Positions 42,536 to 54,130 of a DNA stretch of 64,000 nucleotides are shown here, piece after piece. Both the position numbers and the translations under genes were made by a program. Source of the stretch: Neoceratodus forsteri. Taxonomy: Eukaryota > Chordata > Ceratodontiformes > Ceratodontidae. Every line of letters begins with the position of its first letter. Within the stretch, counting starts at the first letter, position 1. Location: positions 101,283,001-101,347,000 of the forward strand of contig JADMNL010000028.1 of assembly GCA_016271365.2 (NCBI GenBank), written 5' to 3'. The notes under the pieces were generated by a model. That model saw only the letters and a list, made by a program, of their open reading frames with translations, ran no database searches and was not told the DNA's origin.

Positions 42536-42970
42536 TTTTTTTTTTTTATACAGAGCTTTTCTCCCTTCAGTCTCACCCAGCAGCAGCTCCCGCCTAGCCT
42601 AGTCACTGACCTTCTCACAGACTCACAGGTTGTCCACTTAACCAGGACCACAACGTGGTGGGTAGCCAGCTGTGTCAGTGATGAGAGCCTGCGGCAGGTG
42701 CCGATCAGGATTTTCTTCCAATTTCCTAATTTTCTCCCTGGGGTGCCAGTGTGCAGGGCATCTGACGGTGGCCCCTGCCTCTCTGTTGCTCCTGACTGTA
42801 CTACCGATTAGTCTCCACCAGTTGGCAGTCATGCTGCAGAAGCAGCATCCCCCCCAAAGAAAGAGCCGTCCTTGGGACACTCGATCCTTCCTCCCCAAAC
42901 TGGCCCTCAAAGACCAGCGCTCATTCCCTAAATGCAGGTCACTAGCATTATGAGCGGTACCACTGTGCCG
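42536..42970 (-). mobile_element. tRNA-derived SINE, copy S1 (degraded)
   Basis: It is minus-oriented, with a poly-A tail seen as the T run at 42536-42550. The conserved body GGAAGGATCGAGTGTCCCA (minus) is shared with S2-S4. The tRNA-like head near 42940-42970 is eroded (GCACAGTGGTACCGC). No target duplication was seen. Confidence 0.55.
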
Positions 42971-43133
42971 ACCTGCTTCTTATTTCAGGTTCTGAAGATC
43001 TCCATGCCAGCAATGGAGAAACACTGATCAACATCGTCGAAATCAGAGAAAAAAAATCACTCAAAGCTCTAAACAAACAAAAATTCACTTTTTGGAGTAC
43101 ATATATTAAATATGGTAAGAAATCTCAGCTTTA

Positions 43134-43235
<102 letters not shown>

Positions 43236-43479
43236 CTACAGAAGGAGAGAATGGAAATACAGCAAGTTTGCAATGAAGTATTTCAAACAGAAGGTTTTCT
43301 CCCCCCCCCCCAAAGGGGCAGTAACCCTCCCAATATAATGGACTGTGCCCTATTTCCTACACAGCGTTAGCTATGTACATGTCCTACAGCACATGGCAAA
43401 AAAAAACAACTGCTGAGGCAATTCAAAATGTTAGGTTTCAGAAGGGAGGTGTAAAATTTAAACTTCTCATTCATGCAGA

Positions 43480-44160
43480 CCAACGCTTGCTCTTTTAGGC
43501 CAGAAAACAACTGTTCATACTGCAGCTGGTACGGGAATGACAGGCATGGTTGCCCACAGTAGTTCCCATCCAATTTCCCTCACATAGAACACTTTCCCAT
43601 TGTTAGGCTCCACCTATCTAATCTTTGCTTAAACTGGGACTAGTTTCTACTAATAATAATCGCCAGTGGGAGATTATTCCAGGTCTTCACAACTCCCTGG
43701 GTAAAAAAGTTTGCTCTATTATTGGTACTGTGCCTAAATTTGTGTAATTGCAACGGGTGACCTCTAGTCTCTTATCTTGCTTGTAGGTAAATCCCATATC
43801 AAAGAAAAGTAATGGATCACTGATTATACCCCAGAAGAGTAGTAGGTCTGTTTCCTGACCGCGAGTTCTCCATTCCACTTTCCCCTGTTGTCCTCAAAAC
43901 ACCGTTGTCCACTAGATCAAGATGCAGTGGCGTTTTGTAACACACACACTTGCCAATTCTTCGTATAGCACCTGACATTTTTAAAAATAAAATCACCGGT
44001 AAACTCAGTGACAAAAACTCTGCGTCTCACTGTCATGTTTGTATCTTTACTACCTCCAGTCCACTCTCTTCTAGTCACAGTCAGGATTTAGGGAGAATCA
44101 AAATGTGCACCTCTATATAAAACAATTTAAAATATAAATGACCATTTCTTCAATTTTTTA
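43480..44160 (-). pseudogene. Old LINE 3' end (CR1/L2-like C-terminal domain)
   Basis: On the minus strand RLEVTRCNYTNLGTVPII, then FFTQGVVKTWNNLPLAI, matches the pattern at the C-terminus of CR1/L2 ORF2 (for example FTERVVEPWNALPGG in CR1-2). Stops and shifts are frequent. It is probably the 3' part of the LINE whose linker lies at 44550-44860 and 50561-50880, but the RT core is not visible between them. Confidence 0.6.
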
Positions 44161-44396
44161 AAATCTATTAGTGTCAGAGAGTATGTGTGTGTGGGGAAGG
44201 GGCTGGTATAGCAAAACCATGGCAACCAACCAGAACCACGGTGGTCACAGTAGGACAAAACTGTTCAGGCCAAAAAAAAAAAAGCGGAGGGACTATTTTA
44301 CATCCATCCAAATTTATCAAAGGTCTTATTATTTTAATGTCTAAATCAGTCGATTTTAATTTGTACTTGCATGTAAAATACACAGCCCCATTTTAT

Positions 44397-44549
44397 AAGC
44401 ACAATAAGACACTCCGGGGGTGTGCATTAGACATTTCTAATGCACAGCCCGGGGCTGAAGACACTCGACCTGCGGTGTAGTGCCTCACCACGCCCCTGGC
44501 CGTGCATTAGACATGTCTAATGCACACCCCCTCGTGTCTTATTGCTTAC
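44397..44549. repeat. Palindromic foldback element (MITE-like)
   Basis: AAGACACTCCGGGGGTGTGC on the left pairs with GCACACCCCCTCGTGTCTT on the right. Each arm also contains its own small palindrome, GCATTAGACATNTCTAATGC. Symmetry centre is about 44473. No coding content. Confidence 0.8.
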
Positions 44550-44860
44550 TTATTTTGACCATTTTCCCTGTGATGTTATCTGTTCCCGGAGAACACTTGT
44601 CCTTAGTTTTATTTATTCTATCTAGAATTTCTTTTTCTGTTATTTCGATATACTCTGTATGATTAATTTCATAGTCCTCTGTTCTGTCTTTTTAGCTCCA
44701 TATACTACCAAAGTGGGTATTTAGTGCTTCTGCTATTTCCCGTCTCCTTTATGACACTGCCATTATGTTTGAGTGGTCCCACCTTATTAGATTTTTTTAG
44801 ACTGCTGATGTAGCTAAAGAAGGACTTGCTATTATTTTTGCTGCATTTGCTGCAAAATAT
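44550..44860 (-). pseudogene. Old LINE linker, 3' side of the D3 insertion
   Basis: The minus strand reads NNSKSFFSYISSLKKSNKVG and PLKHNGSVIKETG, the segment that precedes the RT domain in CR1/L2-type ORF2. It continues the frame found beyond D3 at 50561-50880. Confidence 0.65.
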
Positions 44861-45080
44861 ACAGGTTACTCACCTGTAACAGGAGTTCTAGGAATGGTAT
44901 ATGTTGTTCATCCACACTCATTGGCAGTATCCTTGCCGCTTTAAATCTTGCCGGAAGGTCTTCAAGCTTGCTCCTCCCACCCACCGGTGGTATAACTCTC
45001 GCCCGCCCCATGACGCCAGATCTGGCCAGCTGGAAGCTCAGGTTGTGCGTCAGTCGGGAGAATGAGGGAATGTAGGATGA
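44861..45080. repeat. DIRS D3 left inverted terminal repeat
   Basis: It begins ACAGGTTACTCACCTGTAAC. The part from about 44886 inward is the reverse complement of 50400-50555. On the minus strand the outer extension reads CAG|GTGAGTAAC (ACTCAC at 44868-44873). Confidence 0.87.
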
Positions 45081-45087
45081 ACAATAT

Positions 45088-45178
45088 ATACCATTCCTAG
45101 AACTCCTGTTACAGGTGAGTAACCTGTATTTCTAGGACATGGATATGTTGTTCATCCACACTCATTGGCAGACTCCTA
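45088..45178. repeat. DIRS D3 internal complementary region
   Basis: Reverse complements of the left end (CTCCTGTTACAGGTGAGTAA) and of the right end (TTCTAGGACATGGATATGTT) are fused head to head. GTGAGT is at 45115-45120. Confidence 0.87.
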
Positions 45179-45189
45179 GCAGTTCTCCG

Positions 45190-46170
45190 GGAGGAGGGAG
45201 GCAAGACGCACCCCCATATACTTACTTGGGAAAGAGAGACTGAGAACCGAGGCCCCAAAACCAGCATCCCGCGTGACTCAAGGTCATGTGGTAGTGGGTA
45301 ATGAAGGTGTTTGCTGACTTCCAGGTAGCAGCCCTGCAGATTTCCTGATAGGGACGCCCCTGAAGCAGCCACCGCTGCAGCAGTATGGCATGGTAGAATG
45401 AGCCTTATCCCTCTGGGAGGCTCCATGCTCAAGACCTTATAGCAGAGATCTATGCAGGAGGTTACCCACCTGCTTATCGTCCGCTTGGCTGCAGGTCTGC
45501 CAGATGCGCTTCAGCGTGGTAATAAAACAGCTGGCGAACCTCTCCCCAATTTCAGCCGTCGCTCCTTATAATAAGCGGGCGCCTTCTAGGATCCAGAGTA
45601 TGGAGCCTATTTGACCTCCAGGTGTGATTGGGGTAGAACACCGCAGAGTCAACACTTGGTTAAGGTGAAACTCCGGCACCACCTTCGGAAGGAATTTCGG
45701 TGGGCGAGGACAACCTGTCCCTGTGGAAGACCAGGTGAGACTCAATGGAAAGCGCCTGGAGCTCTCCCATCCTTCTGGCTGACGGATAGCCACCAAGAAG
45801 GCGGTCTTCCACGACAGGTGAGAGAGAGCACACCTGTGCATAGGTTCGAATGGCTTGCCCATGAGCTTTGCTGTACCAGCAGTAGATCCCACGGAGGTGG
45901 GGGTTCCCTGCACTGAGGAAATGTGATCAAGGCCTGAAAAGTGCCAAACCACTCTTCTCCTGCCACTCACTGCTTCCCGCCCGCCTGTAAGCAGAGATGG
46001 CTGCCAGGTGCACCCTTAGGGTCAGCCGACTCCAAGCCCTGACTAGAAAGGACCATAAATAGTCCAAGATGCTTGCCATGAACAGGAGGAAGGGTCCAAG
46101 CCCTGTTCTGACACCAAATGGAAAACCTTTCCATTTGAAGGCATAGCATTTTCTGGTCGACTCTTCACGG
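45190..46170 (-). pseudogene. Tyrosine recombinase of DIRS D3 (frameshifted)
   Basis: N-terminal ERFSIWCQNRAWTLPPVHG (45967-46149), middle segment with FEPMHRCALSHLSWKTAFLV (45566-45970), and a C-terminal frame 45109-45432 with LPCHTAAAVAAS. In the last, the H-x-x-R block is disturbed by indels, as in D1. The nucleotides for the Tyr region remain but out of frame. Confidence 0.75.
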
Positions 46171-46175
46171 ACGCC

Positions 46176-46535
46176 TCAACTACATTGAGGACCTCGTCGG
46201 AAAGACCCAAAGCCTGGAACTCTAGCCGCCAGGAACCAGGCCGCCAGGTGCAGGGATTGAAGGTCCGGATGGAACACCTTCCCCTGATTGACTGAGAGCA
46301 GGTCCGGCGAGCTGGAAGCTGCCGCGAGTCCTGGAGCTGAGACTGAGGAGATCTGGTACCAGAACTGGCGAGGCCAGTCTGGGGCTATCAGAATCACCTG
46401 CGCCTTGTCCCTCCTCGCCTTGAGAAGCACCTTGTGGATCAAGGAAATGGGGGAAAGGCGAAAGAGGCTCGGGTCCATTGCCTCGAGAAGGCATCCCTGC
46501 AGCGAGCCCTGCTGAGGGGGCGGCATGGAACAGAC
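46176..46535 (-). pseudogene. Methyltransferase-like block of DIRS D3
   Basis: The open frame 46176-46526 contains SPISLIHKVLLKARRDKAQV and ILIAPDWPRQFWYQ, the clearest family-2 example of the FPxxxLxxVLLKxRxDKAxVILIAPxWP pattern. It lies between RNase H and recombinase, as in other DIRS elements. Confidence 0.7.
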
Positions 46536-48070
46536 TCAGCTGCTCTCCATGGAGGCAAACAGGTCCACCTGAGGTGTGCCCCAAAGGGAGAACAGATGCT
46601 GTACTACCTCCGGCAGGAGAGACCACTGTGGGATGCAGCCCCTATCCGGCTCAGGGCATCGGCCAGGGTGTTGGAGGCTCCTGCCACGTGAATGGCTAGG
46701 AGATCCGCCTCCAGGCTGCGCACGAGTGACCAAATGCGGAGAGCTTCCTTGCATAGAAGCATGGAGCGCGCCCGCCTGGCGGTTTAGATAGTACATGGTC
46801 GTGGTATTGTCCGCCTGACTCGGACCACTTGACCCCGGAGGAACGGAGCAAAGGCGGGAGAGCTAGGCGACTGCTGAGCCCAGCAGGTTGATGTGGCATC
46901 GACTCCCGGGGACCAGAGGCCATGAGCCCGTGTTCCCCAGATGGGCACCCCAACCCATCAGAGGCATCGGTCGACAGAGAGACCGTCGTCGGGGACGAAC
47001 GGGATGCCCTCCTGCAAATGATCTGGAACGGTCCACCACTGGAGAGCATTCCACATCCCCTGTGTCACCGACACAAGCTGGTCCAAGGGATCGAGGCAGA
47101 CCACTGGCTGGCCAGTCCCCACTGAAGAGGACGCATGTTCCAGCCGGGCCCAACGGACCACGCTGGTACAGGCCGCCATGAGACCCAGGAGGCGAGGAAG
47201 TCCCGGGCAGGCTAATTGCCCAACCAGAAATGATCGGGCAAAGGAGGAAAGAACCTCGGCCCTGTCCGCTGGGAGCCGCCTGGCTCGAAGAGAGTCGAAG
47301 GCGCCGATGAATAAAATCACCTGCTTCGCTCGAGTTCCACTTGGCCTCATTGATAAGGAGGCCCAGTTGAGAGCAGACCTGGAGGGCCAGATCTCTGGAC
47401 CACTCCGCCTCCTTCCTGGAGGGAGCTGCTATCAGCCAGTCGTCCAGGTAAGGGCACACCCGGACCCCTCAGCGGCCGAGAATGCTGTCACCACTGCCAT
47501 GCATTTGGTGAAGACCTGGGAGCTGGTGACAAGTCAAGGGCATGGCTTGAATCAAGAGAGATCCTTCTGCTCGGAAGCGAGGAATCTCTGGTGAGACGGA
47601 CGGATAGGGACGGAAAACGCTGGCCCCAAGTCCAGAGAGCAGAACCACACGCCGCTGCTCCAAGGATGGTATTATCTGAGCCAGAGGACCATCCTGAGGT
47701 TCGAGACCTTAGGAACTTGTTTAGTCGTGTGGAGTCGAGAATGGGCAGCCTCACCCGTCCGCTTCGGAACCAGGAAGTACCTGGACACAAACCCTGGGTC
47801 TGAAGGAGGGTCCACCACCTCTCTTACCACCTCCTTCTGGAGGAGGAGAGTGATGTCGCCTCGACGAGCCGCCAGTGAGGCTGGGGATCTCGCTTTCCGA
47901 GGGCGACACGGCTCTGAAGGGTGGTGCCTGCTCGATTCCAGAGGCAGGCCTCTTCCCACCACTCTCCAAGACCCACCTGTCCGTGGGTAACAGCGGACCA
48001 GGCGGAACGGAAGGGGCTGGAGCCGCCCCCACGGGGGACTCAGGGGTAAGGTGACGGGATGGGGCGGCAC
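46536..48070 (-). pseudogene. Reverse transcriptase and RNase H of DIRS D3
   Basis: The palm reads MCPYLDDWLIAAPSRKEAEW (about 47430-47459), with both catalytic Asp codons intact. It is followed by DLALQVCSQLGLLINEAKW and LLGLMAACTSVVRWA. Finger-domain and upstream parts lie at 47469-48070 (FVSRYFLVPKRTGEAA). RNase H pieces occupy 46536-47049, ending near the methyltransferase-like block. Frames change at least five times. Confidence 0.87.
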
Positions 48071-50310
48071 CTCAGCCCGGCCACTGGGCAGGCTTGGAGA
48101 GGGACCGCCGAGGGACCTCCTGGGCCCTTTCCCTCCTGCCTCCTGTTAGAGGAAGCCGGCTGCTTGGGTTTGGGATGCCAAGGCCGAGCCTGCTGGCCCT
48201 GACGTTGCTGGGTCGAGGCCGGGCACAGAAGGACTAAAGGCTTAGGCTGTGGTTTGCGGCCTTGTCCTTCTGAGCGAAGAGACCGAGTCCAAGGTGGCAT
48301 TGGACTTCGATCCTCTGCAGGTGACCTTCCACCCCAGGGTCAAGAGGTCAGTCCTCAAAAGGAACATCCGCCAACTTGTGCTGGGTATCCGGGTAAAGGT
48401 GATATCCTCAGCCAAGCCTCACGACGGATAGCCACTGCGGCCGCCACCGATCTGGCACATGAGTCCCCTATATCCAAAGCAGTCTGGAGCTGCTGTTTGG
48501 CCACTGCCCTGCTCCTGGTCCCGCACCTGCTTAACCGTAGTCTGCAGATCGGGCGGAAGATGAGGGATGACCTCATCCAGGGAGCCCAACAGGGCATGAG
48601 AAAATGTGCCATGAGACGGCCGAACTGGCCGACGGGCGTCAGAGAGGACGCAGCGTAGACTTTTCAGCCCGACATAGTCCAATTTCTTGGACCCTTGTCA
48701 GGAGGTTTGTCCACATCCCTGGCGCTGTCGGCCGGAAAACGCCATGGTAACCAACCCTCAGCAGAGGGTGTTCCAAACCGACAAGGAACCGGGGACCGCG
48801 ATACTTCCTGGCCATCCTGGCCAAGGCTTAGGGCAGGAAGCAGGGCGCCAAAGTTCCAGTGCCGACCCACTATGGCCTCGCCACCGAAAGGCCTCCGTCG
48901 AGAATCCGCCGTCCAGAATCTCCGGAGGATACCTGGCCCGCTTGGAACGGGTTCGAGCTCCATCCCGGTAGACTCCGAGATGAGCCAAGCAGTCCTAGGA
49001 AGGATGACGGCTATCGCCCATTGACTGACCTCCTGAAGACTCCAAGTCCAGTCGCTGGAGAAGAAGGAGGAATCATCTTCGACCGGAAGAGTCCTCAAGA
49101 GCTGCCTCTGGCCTGAGCCACCCTTCACCTGCCGAGGTCGGTCGGGAGTGAGGGTAACTGACAGCCGATGGTAGACCCTTAGCCGACCGAGAATCCTGGT
49201 CGGAGCCCCAATTGGTGGCTGTGGAGGCGAGGTTCCACCGGAATCGTGGAGTAGTTGGTTTTGGCCGAACAACCGCCTGGGTATAGGCCTCGGACAAGCC
49301 GAGGGGTTGTGTCGGCGCCCGTGACAGTTACTTAATGGCCGGGAAGGCGCCGAGTCGGCTTATTCCCCGCCAGGAGGAGCTGTTGCAAGGTCCTCGCACT
49401 GCCGACGTGACTTACGCCAAGCCTCCCTCATCCGGGAGGAGGAGGACGAGGACGAGCGGCGACACGCTTATCCGCGTGCCGAGACCGAGACCGTATGACG
49501 GTGGGAACGGTTGACCGCTGAAGAGGTCCCGAGACCGAGACCGAGAGTCCCGGAATTTCCGGGTCGGTGCGGGAGGTGTCGGCCGAACCGCACTCCTTCG
49601 CTCGGAAGGTCCATCCGAGGGCTCCGGAACCGAGGCACAGGCGAGCCCACGGGATCCTCAACTCCTCCCGGGGAACCGGGAGAGGGGAATTGCCGCTAAA
49701 GGCGACAGCTCGTTCAATGGGTCGAGAAAATCTCGACTTCATCAGTGGAGTTTCGGTCAACTGACCTGACGGGGACACCGTGAGGCCAGTGGTAGCCGGT
49801 TGAGCGGTCGCATCGACCGCCCGGGAGAGGGACCTTCCGCCCTAAGAGCGCCGACGGAGGGACTTACCTTTGTCCTCTTTTTTTGACCGAGAATAAGGTC
49901 CAGCAGACGCAGGCCCTTCTCCTTTAGTGGAGAGGGACAGACAAAGCTCCTTAAAGGAAGCCGCAGGAAGAACCCAGAGAGCGGATAAATGCCGCGCCGA
50001 GAGAAGGTCATACGCCCGCCGCTTCTTCGAGGGCTTACCATCCGCCAGGCTGATCCGCCGAAATGTCATACCGCCAACTGGCCTCCTTGACCTCACCGAG
50101 GGAACGCTCGGACGGCCCAGATGTAATCGGGCAGCATCGTCTTCGAGGACGTAGGGCCGAGAAAGATGAGCACAGGTCGCAAGCCTGCGGGTCGTGCTCA
50201 AGGCCTAAGCAGTAGACACACGTGGAGTGTGGATCCGTCCGAGACATCTTCTGCCCGCATGGGCATCTCCAAATCGAAGTCGATTTGTCCATCGCAGCGG
50301 GGATCAAGAC
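48071..50310 (-). pseudogene. Gag-like ORF of DIRS D3
   Basis: The start (50035-50307) reads MDKSTSIWRCPCGQKMSRTD, PHSTCVYCLGLEHDPQ and ACDLCSSFSALRP. This is the clearest family-2 form of the Cys/His module. The middle is Ser/Arg/Gly-rich and acidic, with GTFSHALLGSLDEVIPHLPP near its C-terminal end (48419-48682), a segment also seen in D1 and D2. Frames are broken throughout. Confidence 0.72.
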
Positions 50311-50394
50311 TGAAGTCTTTGCAAAATATTATTTTTAAATCCGCAAACGGAGAAATAGGAACCAGTCGCAAACGCAGAGCGTTAAGGAGGGAAC

Positions 50395-50560
50395 CTGAGC
50401 TTCCAAGCGGTAAGGAAGATCTGGCGTCATGGGGCGGAGCCGAGAGTTATACCACCCGGGTGGGTGGGAGGAGCAAGCTTGAAGACCTTCCGGCAAGATT
50501 TAAAGCGGCAAGGATACTGCCAATGAGTGTGGATGAACAACATATCCATGTCCCTAGAAG
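50395..50560. repeat. DIRS D3 right inverted terminal repeat
   Basis: It matches the reverse complement of 44890-45060 (TTATACCACCCGGGTGGGTG, GACCTTCCGGCAAGATTTAA, CTGCCAATGAGTGTGG) and ends CCATGTCCCTAGAAG. Confidence 0.85.
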
Positions 50561-50880
50561 TAATTTTTTCTTAGCTGTTATTTCTTTTTTGCATTTCCTT
50601 GACAGTTATTTAAATGAGCCAAGCTGTATTGTGTTGGTATTTTGTTGTAGGATTTAAAGGCTTTATATTTTCTTTTAATTAACTTCCTGATCTTAAGCCA
50701 TCTAGGTTTTAACTTATTTACATTATTTTAATATTTAGGAATGTATTTATTACAAATGTCAAATATTATTCCTTCTGTTAAATTGATTCTCATTTTCCTA
50801 GCCATTTTTGCTGCAGAGATTTTTTTTTTTTTTTATTATTACATTTTCCTCCTTTAACAGTCTTGAAGTTGTTATAACCA
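50561..50880 (-). pseudogene. Old LINE linker, 5' side of the D3 insertion
   Basis: The minus strand reads VNKLKPRWLKIRKLIKRKYK and AFKSYNK, the basic segment between endonuclease and RT of CR1/L2-type LINEs. It joins 44550-44860 when D3 is removed. Beyond 50830 (poly-T run) homology fades. Confidence 0.65.
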
Positions 50881-51869
50881 AAACTAATTTGTCCAGGGGG
50901 AATACTGGGGTCTGAGACACTAGGTTGACTTCCTGACACATGATAATCCAGTTAATATTCATGTAAAACAGAGAAAGTGAAAATCAGCTACGGTGACTCC
51001 AAAGGATGAACTAAGGTTTTTGTTATGGTCTTAACACCCCTTTACCACAACCCAAACACCTGCCCAGGAAAGCCAACACATCTGCAATCACTGTTCCTAC
51101 TTCCTCAGTCAGCCAGCAGGTGGCTTTGGTTCATCAGATGGTAAAATCTACAACCTCACCTCCTGATAAGACTCTTCTTCGAGTATGAACTAGAAGTCCT
51201 AAGGTAAAGAGCAAATCCAAATAGCACCCCCATCCACCAAACTTCAAAATGCAATTTGTACAGACTCTCTTGTTTAACAAGTTCTGTACACAGGGTCATT
51301 CAAGTAGTTTTCAGTTGCTAATACAGAATACGATAAAAGACCTCACAATACGGCCAAGTTCAAGGAATAACATGCAATGAGGAACACAGAAGAACAGCTA
51401 TAATAGCCCCTGTAACTGGGATCTCTGAAAGGGATGTTGCACCCCATTCCCAGAGAATAAGCAGATCACTTTTTTTTTCCTTTTAGAGCAGGACACTATC
51501 AATACATTGAAAGTGCAACCTGGATGTCAACAATGACAGAAGCATGGTGCTGTATCTCTATCATGGTAAACAATTAAAAAAAAATTAAACCTTACTTTTA
51601 TGGTTTGAAACACCAAAGAAGGTCCTTACACTCACCCTTCTATAATTTCAAAACGGCCAAAACCAACCTCAGGGGTTGGCAGGTGTCCCTTTTGAGCTCA
51701 ATTATAATCCAAGCAGAAACCATGCAATCACAGGTATGATTTAAAGAGCCAGTATAGCCAAAAACAGCAAACAAAAACAGTTATATATATATTTTTTTAC
51801 CTTTTTATTTCTGAACCAATTTTCTTACTCCATTTGCTCATTACGAGGTTTTCTACCCGACACTACCAT
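50881..51869. other. Intron sequence without supported feature
   Basis: AT-rich unique-looking DNA with short poly-A/T tracts. No gene, exon or transposon structure could be supported. Confidence 0.6.
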
Positions 51870-52110
51870 GTGTGATGTGAAGAGCAGTACTTTACCAGGT
51901 AGTGGGCCCAGCTGGTTCTGTTCCTCTTCATACCTCATCAGCGTCGTGACCTCACAAGAAATTCATTTAGCAGCAGGTGATTGGCCCCACTTGTTCATTT
52001 GTGATATTGCAGTCAGTGAGGTCACAATGCTGATGGGAACAAAGCTAGGTCAGCAGACAGGTACAGTACAGTTCCACAAATCACACCTAGCAGTGTTAAA
52101 GAGCAACTAT
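51870..52110. repeat. Foldback element FB0
   Basis: CATCAGCGTCGTGACCTCAC (51940-51959) is matched in inverse by GTGAGGTCACAATGCTGATG near 52016-52035. Weaker symmetry extends outward (ACCAGGTAGTGGGCCCAGCT against AGCTAGGTCAGCAGACAGGT). The outer limits are approximate. Confidence 0.55.
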
Positions 52111-52742
52111 CCAGGTCCCTGACTGAAGAAGCATGATGAACCCTCACCTGGGCACAAGTCATTTACTGCACATAATTTCCTCTGTAGTAGCCCCTGTTTA
52201 GGAAGGGAAGGGATCGTAATTTGGCTCAGTGGAGCCGAGCAATGCTGGTCCCTTCCACTTCCTGGTACCTACATGGACAGTGATCCGCGCCCCCCCCCCC
52301 CGGCAGTAATGCATTTTGTGATGTCACTATACAGGGAGTGCAGGGGCACGATCTATTGAAATCAATGGGGCTGGTTTTCAAACTTAAATTCTGGTACTTT
52401 AGATGGCTGTTCTGAACAGATCATGACCACCATAAAGGTTAAGTGGTGGCGATCTGTTCAAAATAACCATCTAAGTACCAAAACAGTTTATAAACCAACC
52501 GCAGTTCAATGGATCGATAACCCCGCCATGGTGACATCACCAAGCTGCGTTAAGCGCGGTGGGATCACTGGTCCGTATGTTTCAGGAAGTGGAAGGGTGG
52601 CGTTACTCGCTCGCAATGGCTCTGATCCTTCGCTGAAACAGGGCTACTGAAGGAAGTATGTGCAATGCTATTGAAGTGAAGTTCATCTTCTTACCTTTGA
52701 GGGGGGTGATTTTTCAAATTAAGCAGAAAGCTGCTCTTTAAG
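52096..52742. repeat. Long palindromic foldback element FB1
   Basis: The sequence is an inverted repeat about position 52420: TTAAAGAGCAACT at 52099 against AGCTGCTCTTTAA at about 52728, AGTAGCCCCTGTTT against AAACAGGGCTACT, and GAACAGATCATGACCACC against GGTGGCGATCTGTTC at the centre. No ORF of note. It is probably a non-autonomous foldback DNA transposon; no target duplication was found. Confidence 0.8.
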
Positions 52743-52807
52743 CAAGGTGAAAATCTTCCAATAAGCAAAAAGTACTTCTGCTATACAAAGACATCTAGCT
52801 ACTTTTT

Positions 52808-53365
52808 TTTTTTTTTGCATTATTTATTTAGCCGCCCTGTGCCCGACCGGCTCTCTTTCAGGCCTTTCTGCCAAGGACTAACCCCCAATATCTCCATTCC
52901 GAACCCTCCCCGATGCCAGCTTCCACCGATCCCAGATTGCAGCCGACCAGGGTAGCCTGATGTAACCCTTCGTCGGACGGGTCCCCTCCTTCCGGAGGGA
53001 AATTGCCTTCAGGCATTCTTGCTCTCGGCCCTGATGCTGCTGGGAACGGGTTTTCCCTGGCTCTTCGGGGGTTCCATGGAGGCGGGGATCCAGGCGGCCG
53101 TCATCCGGTCGCTCGGACGCCATTTTTCCGCTTTTCGGGTTCCCCTGTCATGCCGCTTCTTGTAGTGCCCCCGGACTCCACCAGGGGCCGCTACAGAGCG
53201 AGGCATGGCCCTAACCCACCCCCGGGAGGAGAGCAGTCCTTAGGATGCTCAATCCTCTCCCGTCCCTTGCCGACCCCCAGTGACCAGAGTCCGTTCCCGA
53301 ACCCGGGTCGCCAGCGTGGTTTGAGGTAAGGTGGCAGCACCTCAACCCCTACGCCACCAGGCCGG
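52808..53365 (-). mobile_element. tRNA-derived SINE, copy S2, with 13-bp target duplication
   Basis: Flanked by CTAGCTACTTTTT at 52795-52807 and 53366-53378. The poly-A tail appears as the T run at the left. At the right (minus-strand 5' end) the head reads GGCCTGGTGGCGTAGGGG with an A-box-like TGGCGTAGGGG and a B-box-like GGGTTCGGGAAC, typical of a polymerase III promoter from a tRNA. The 558-base body is unusually long for a SINE. Confidence 0.8.
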
Positions 53366-53384
53366 CTAGCTACTTTTTAAAAGG

Positions 53385-53790
53385 GATCGTAGTTTGGCCA
53401 AGAGGTAAGAACAGCCAATCCCCTTCCACTTCCCAGTGTACCAGCCCTGCCCCGTGCTCGAAAGTTGTGCACCGTAGCAGGGAGTACGCAGGGGCATCCC
53501 CACTGAAGTGAACTGGTCCATTTTAATGTACATATTTTTACGAGCTAGACTGTTTCACCATAAATGAAAGCCATTGCTCAACTTACAAGGCTCGTTAGTT
53601 GAAAGGTGGCTTTCATTTAAGCTGAAAAAGAGCAACTTTTAAATGGCTCTATTCATTCCATCGTAGCACACCCTGTGCTCTCCTGTTTACTTGTCAGAAA
53701 AGGTCTATGCACAGGGCGGGCTGGTACACTGGTAAGTTAAACGGACCAACTAACCTCCTACTCCGAGCCAAATTACATCCTTCCTCCGAA
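53385..53790. repeat. Palindromic foldback element FB2 (related to FB1)
   Basis: CCAGTGTACCAGCCCTGCCC (53431) pairs with GGGCGGGCTGGTACACTGG (53715). AATGAAAGCCATTGCTCAACT pairs imperfectly with AGTTGAAAGGTGGCTTTCATT around the centre at about 53582. It shares GGGATCGTANTTTGGC and CCTTCCACTTCC with FB1. Confidence 0.75.
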
Positions 53791-54130
53791 GGGCAGTGTT
53801 TAAAAATGCTTATTTTATTGCCAGTTTAGCTCCCAAGAAAGATAAGGGCGCTCCTACTTTATCTCACATTTTTTAAAAAAATCTTAGTATTTTAAGGCAA
53901 AATTCAGCCAATTTTCACTTTTTAGGCATTTCTCTTTCTCTATTCCTTTCTATTAGGAAAAGTAGTATAGATTACACAGAAATTGTTGGCAAATAAGGAC
54001 TGCTTGGCCCTATTCTGCACATGTTCCCTAACTACTGTAATACCGCAGGACCCTATTTTGTCTCCGGCTTTACCCCTCCCCATTCCAAACTAATAAGATT
54101 CCCTTATGCTATCCCATGGATTCCTGAATC

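Larger units (their letters stand above)
44861..50560 (-). mobile_element. DIRS retrotransposon copy D3 (family 2), inserted in an old LINE
   Basis: A 5.7-kb minus-strand element, closely similar to D1 over its whole length. It has left repeat, internal complementary region, recombinase, methyltransferase-like block, RNase H, RT with YLDD, Gag and right repeat. It lies in the intron between the two CK2 alpha exons, in sense orientation. Many 1-2 base indels distinguish it from D1. Confidence 0.92.

Noticed and set aside
51868..52122. 84-codon plus-strand ORF as a small gene
   Set aside because: It is built from the inverted repeat arms of foldback FB0 and has no recognisable homology.
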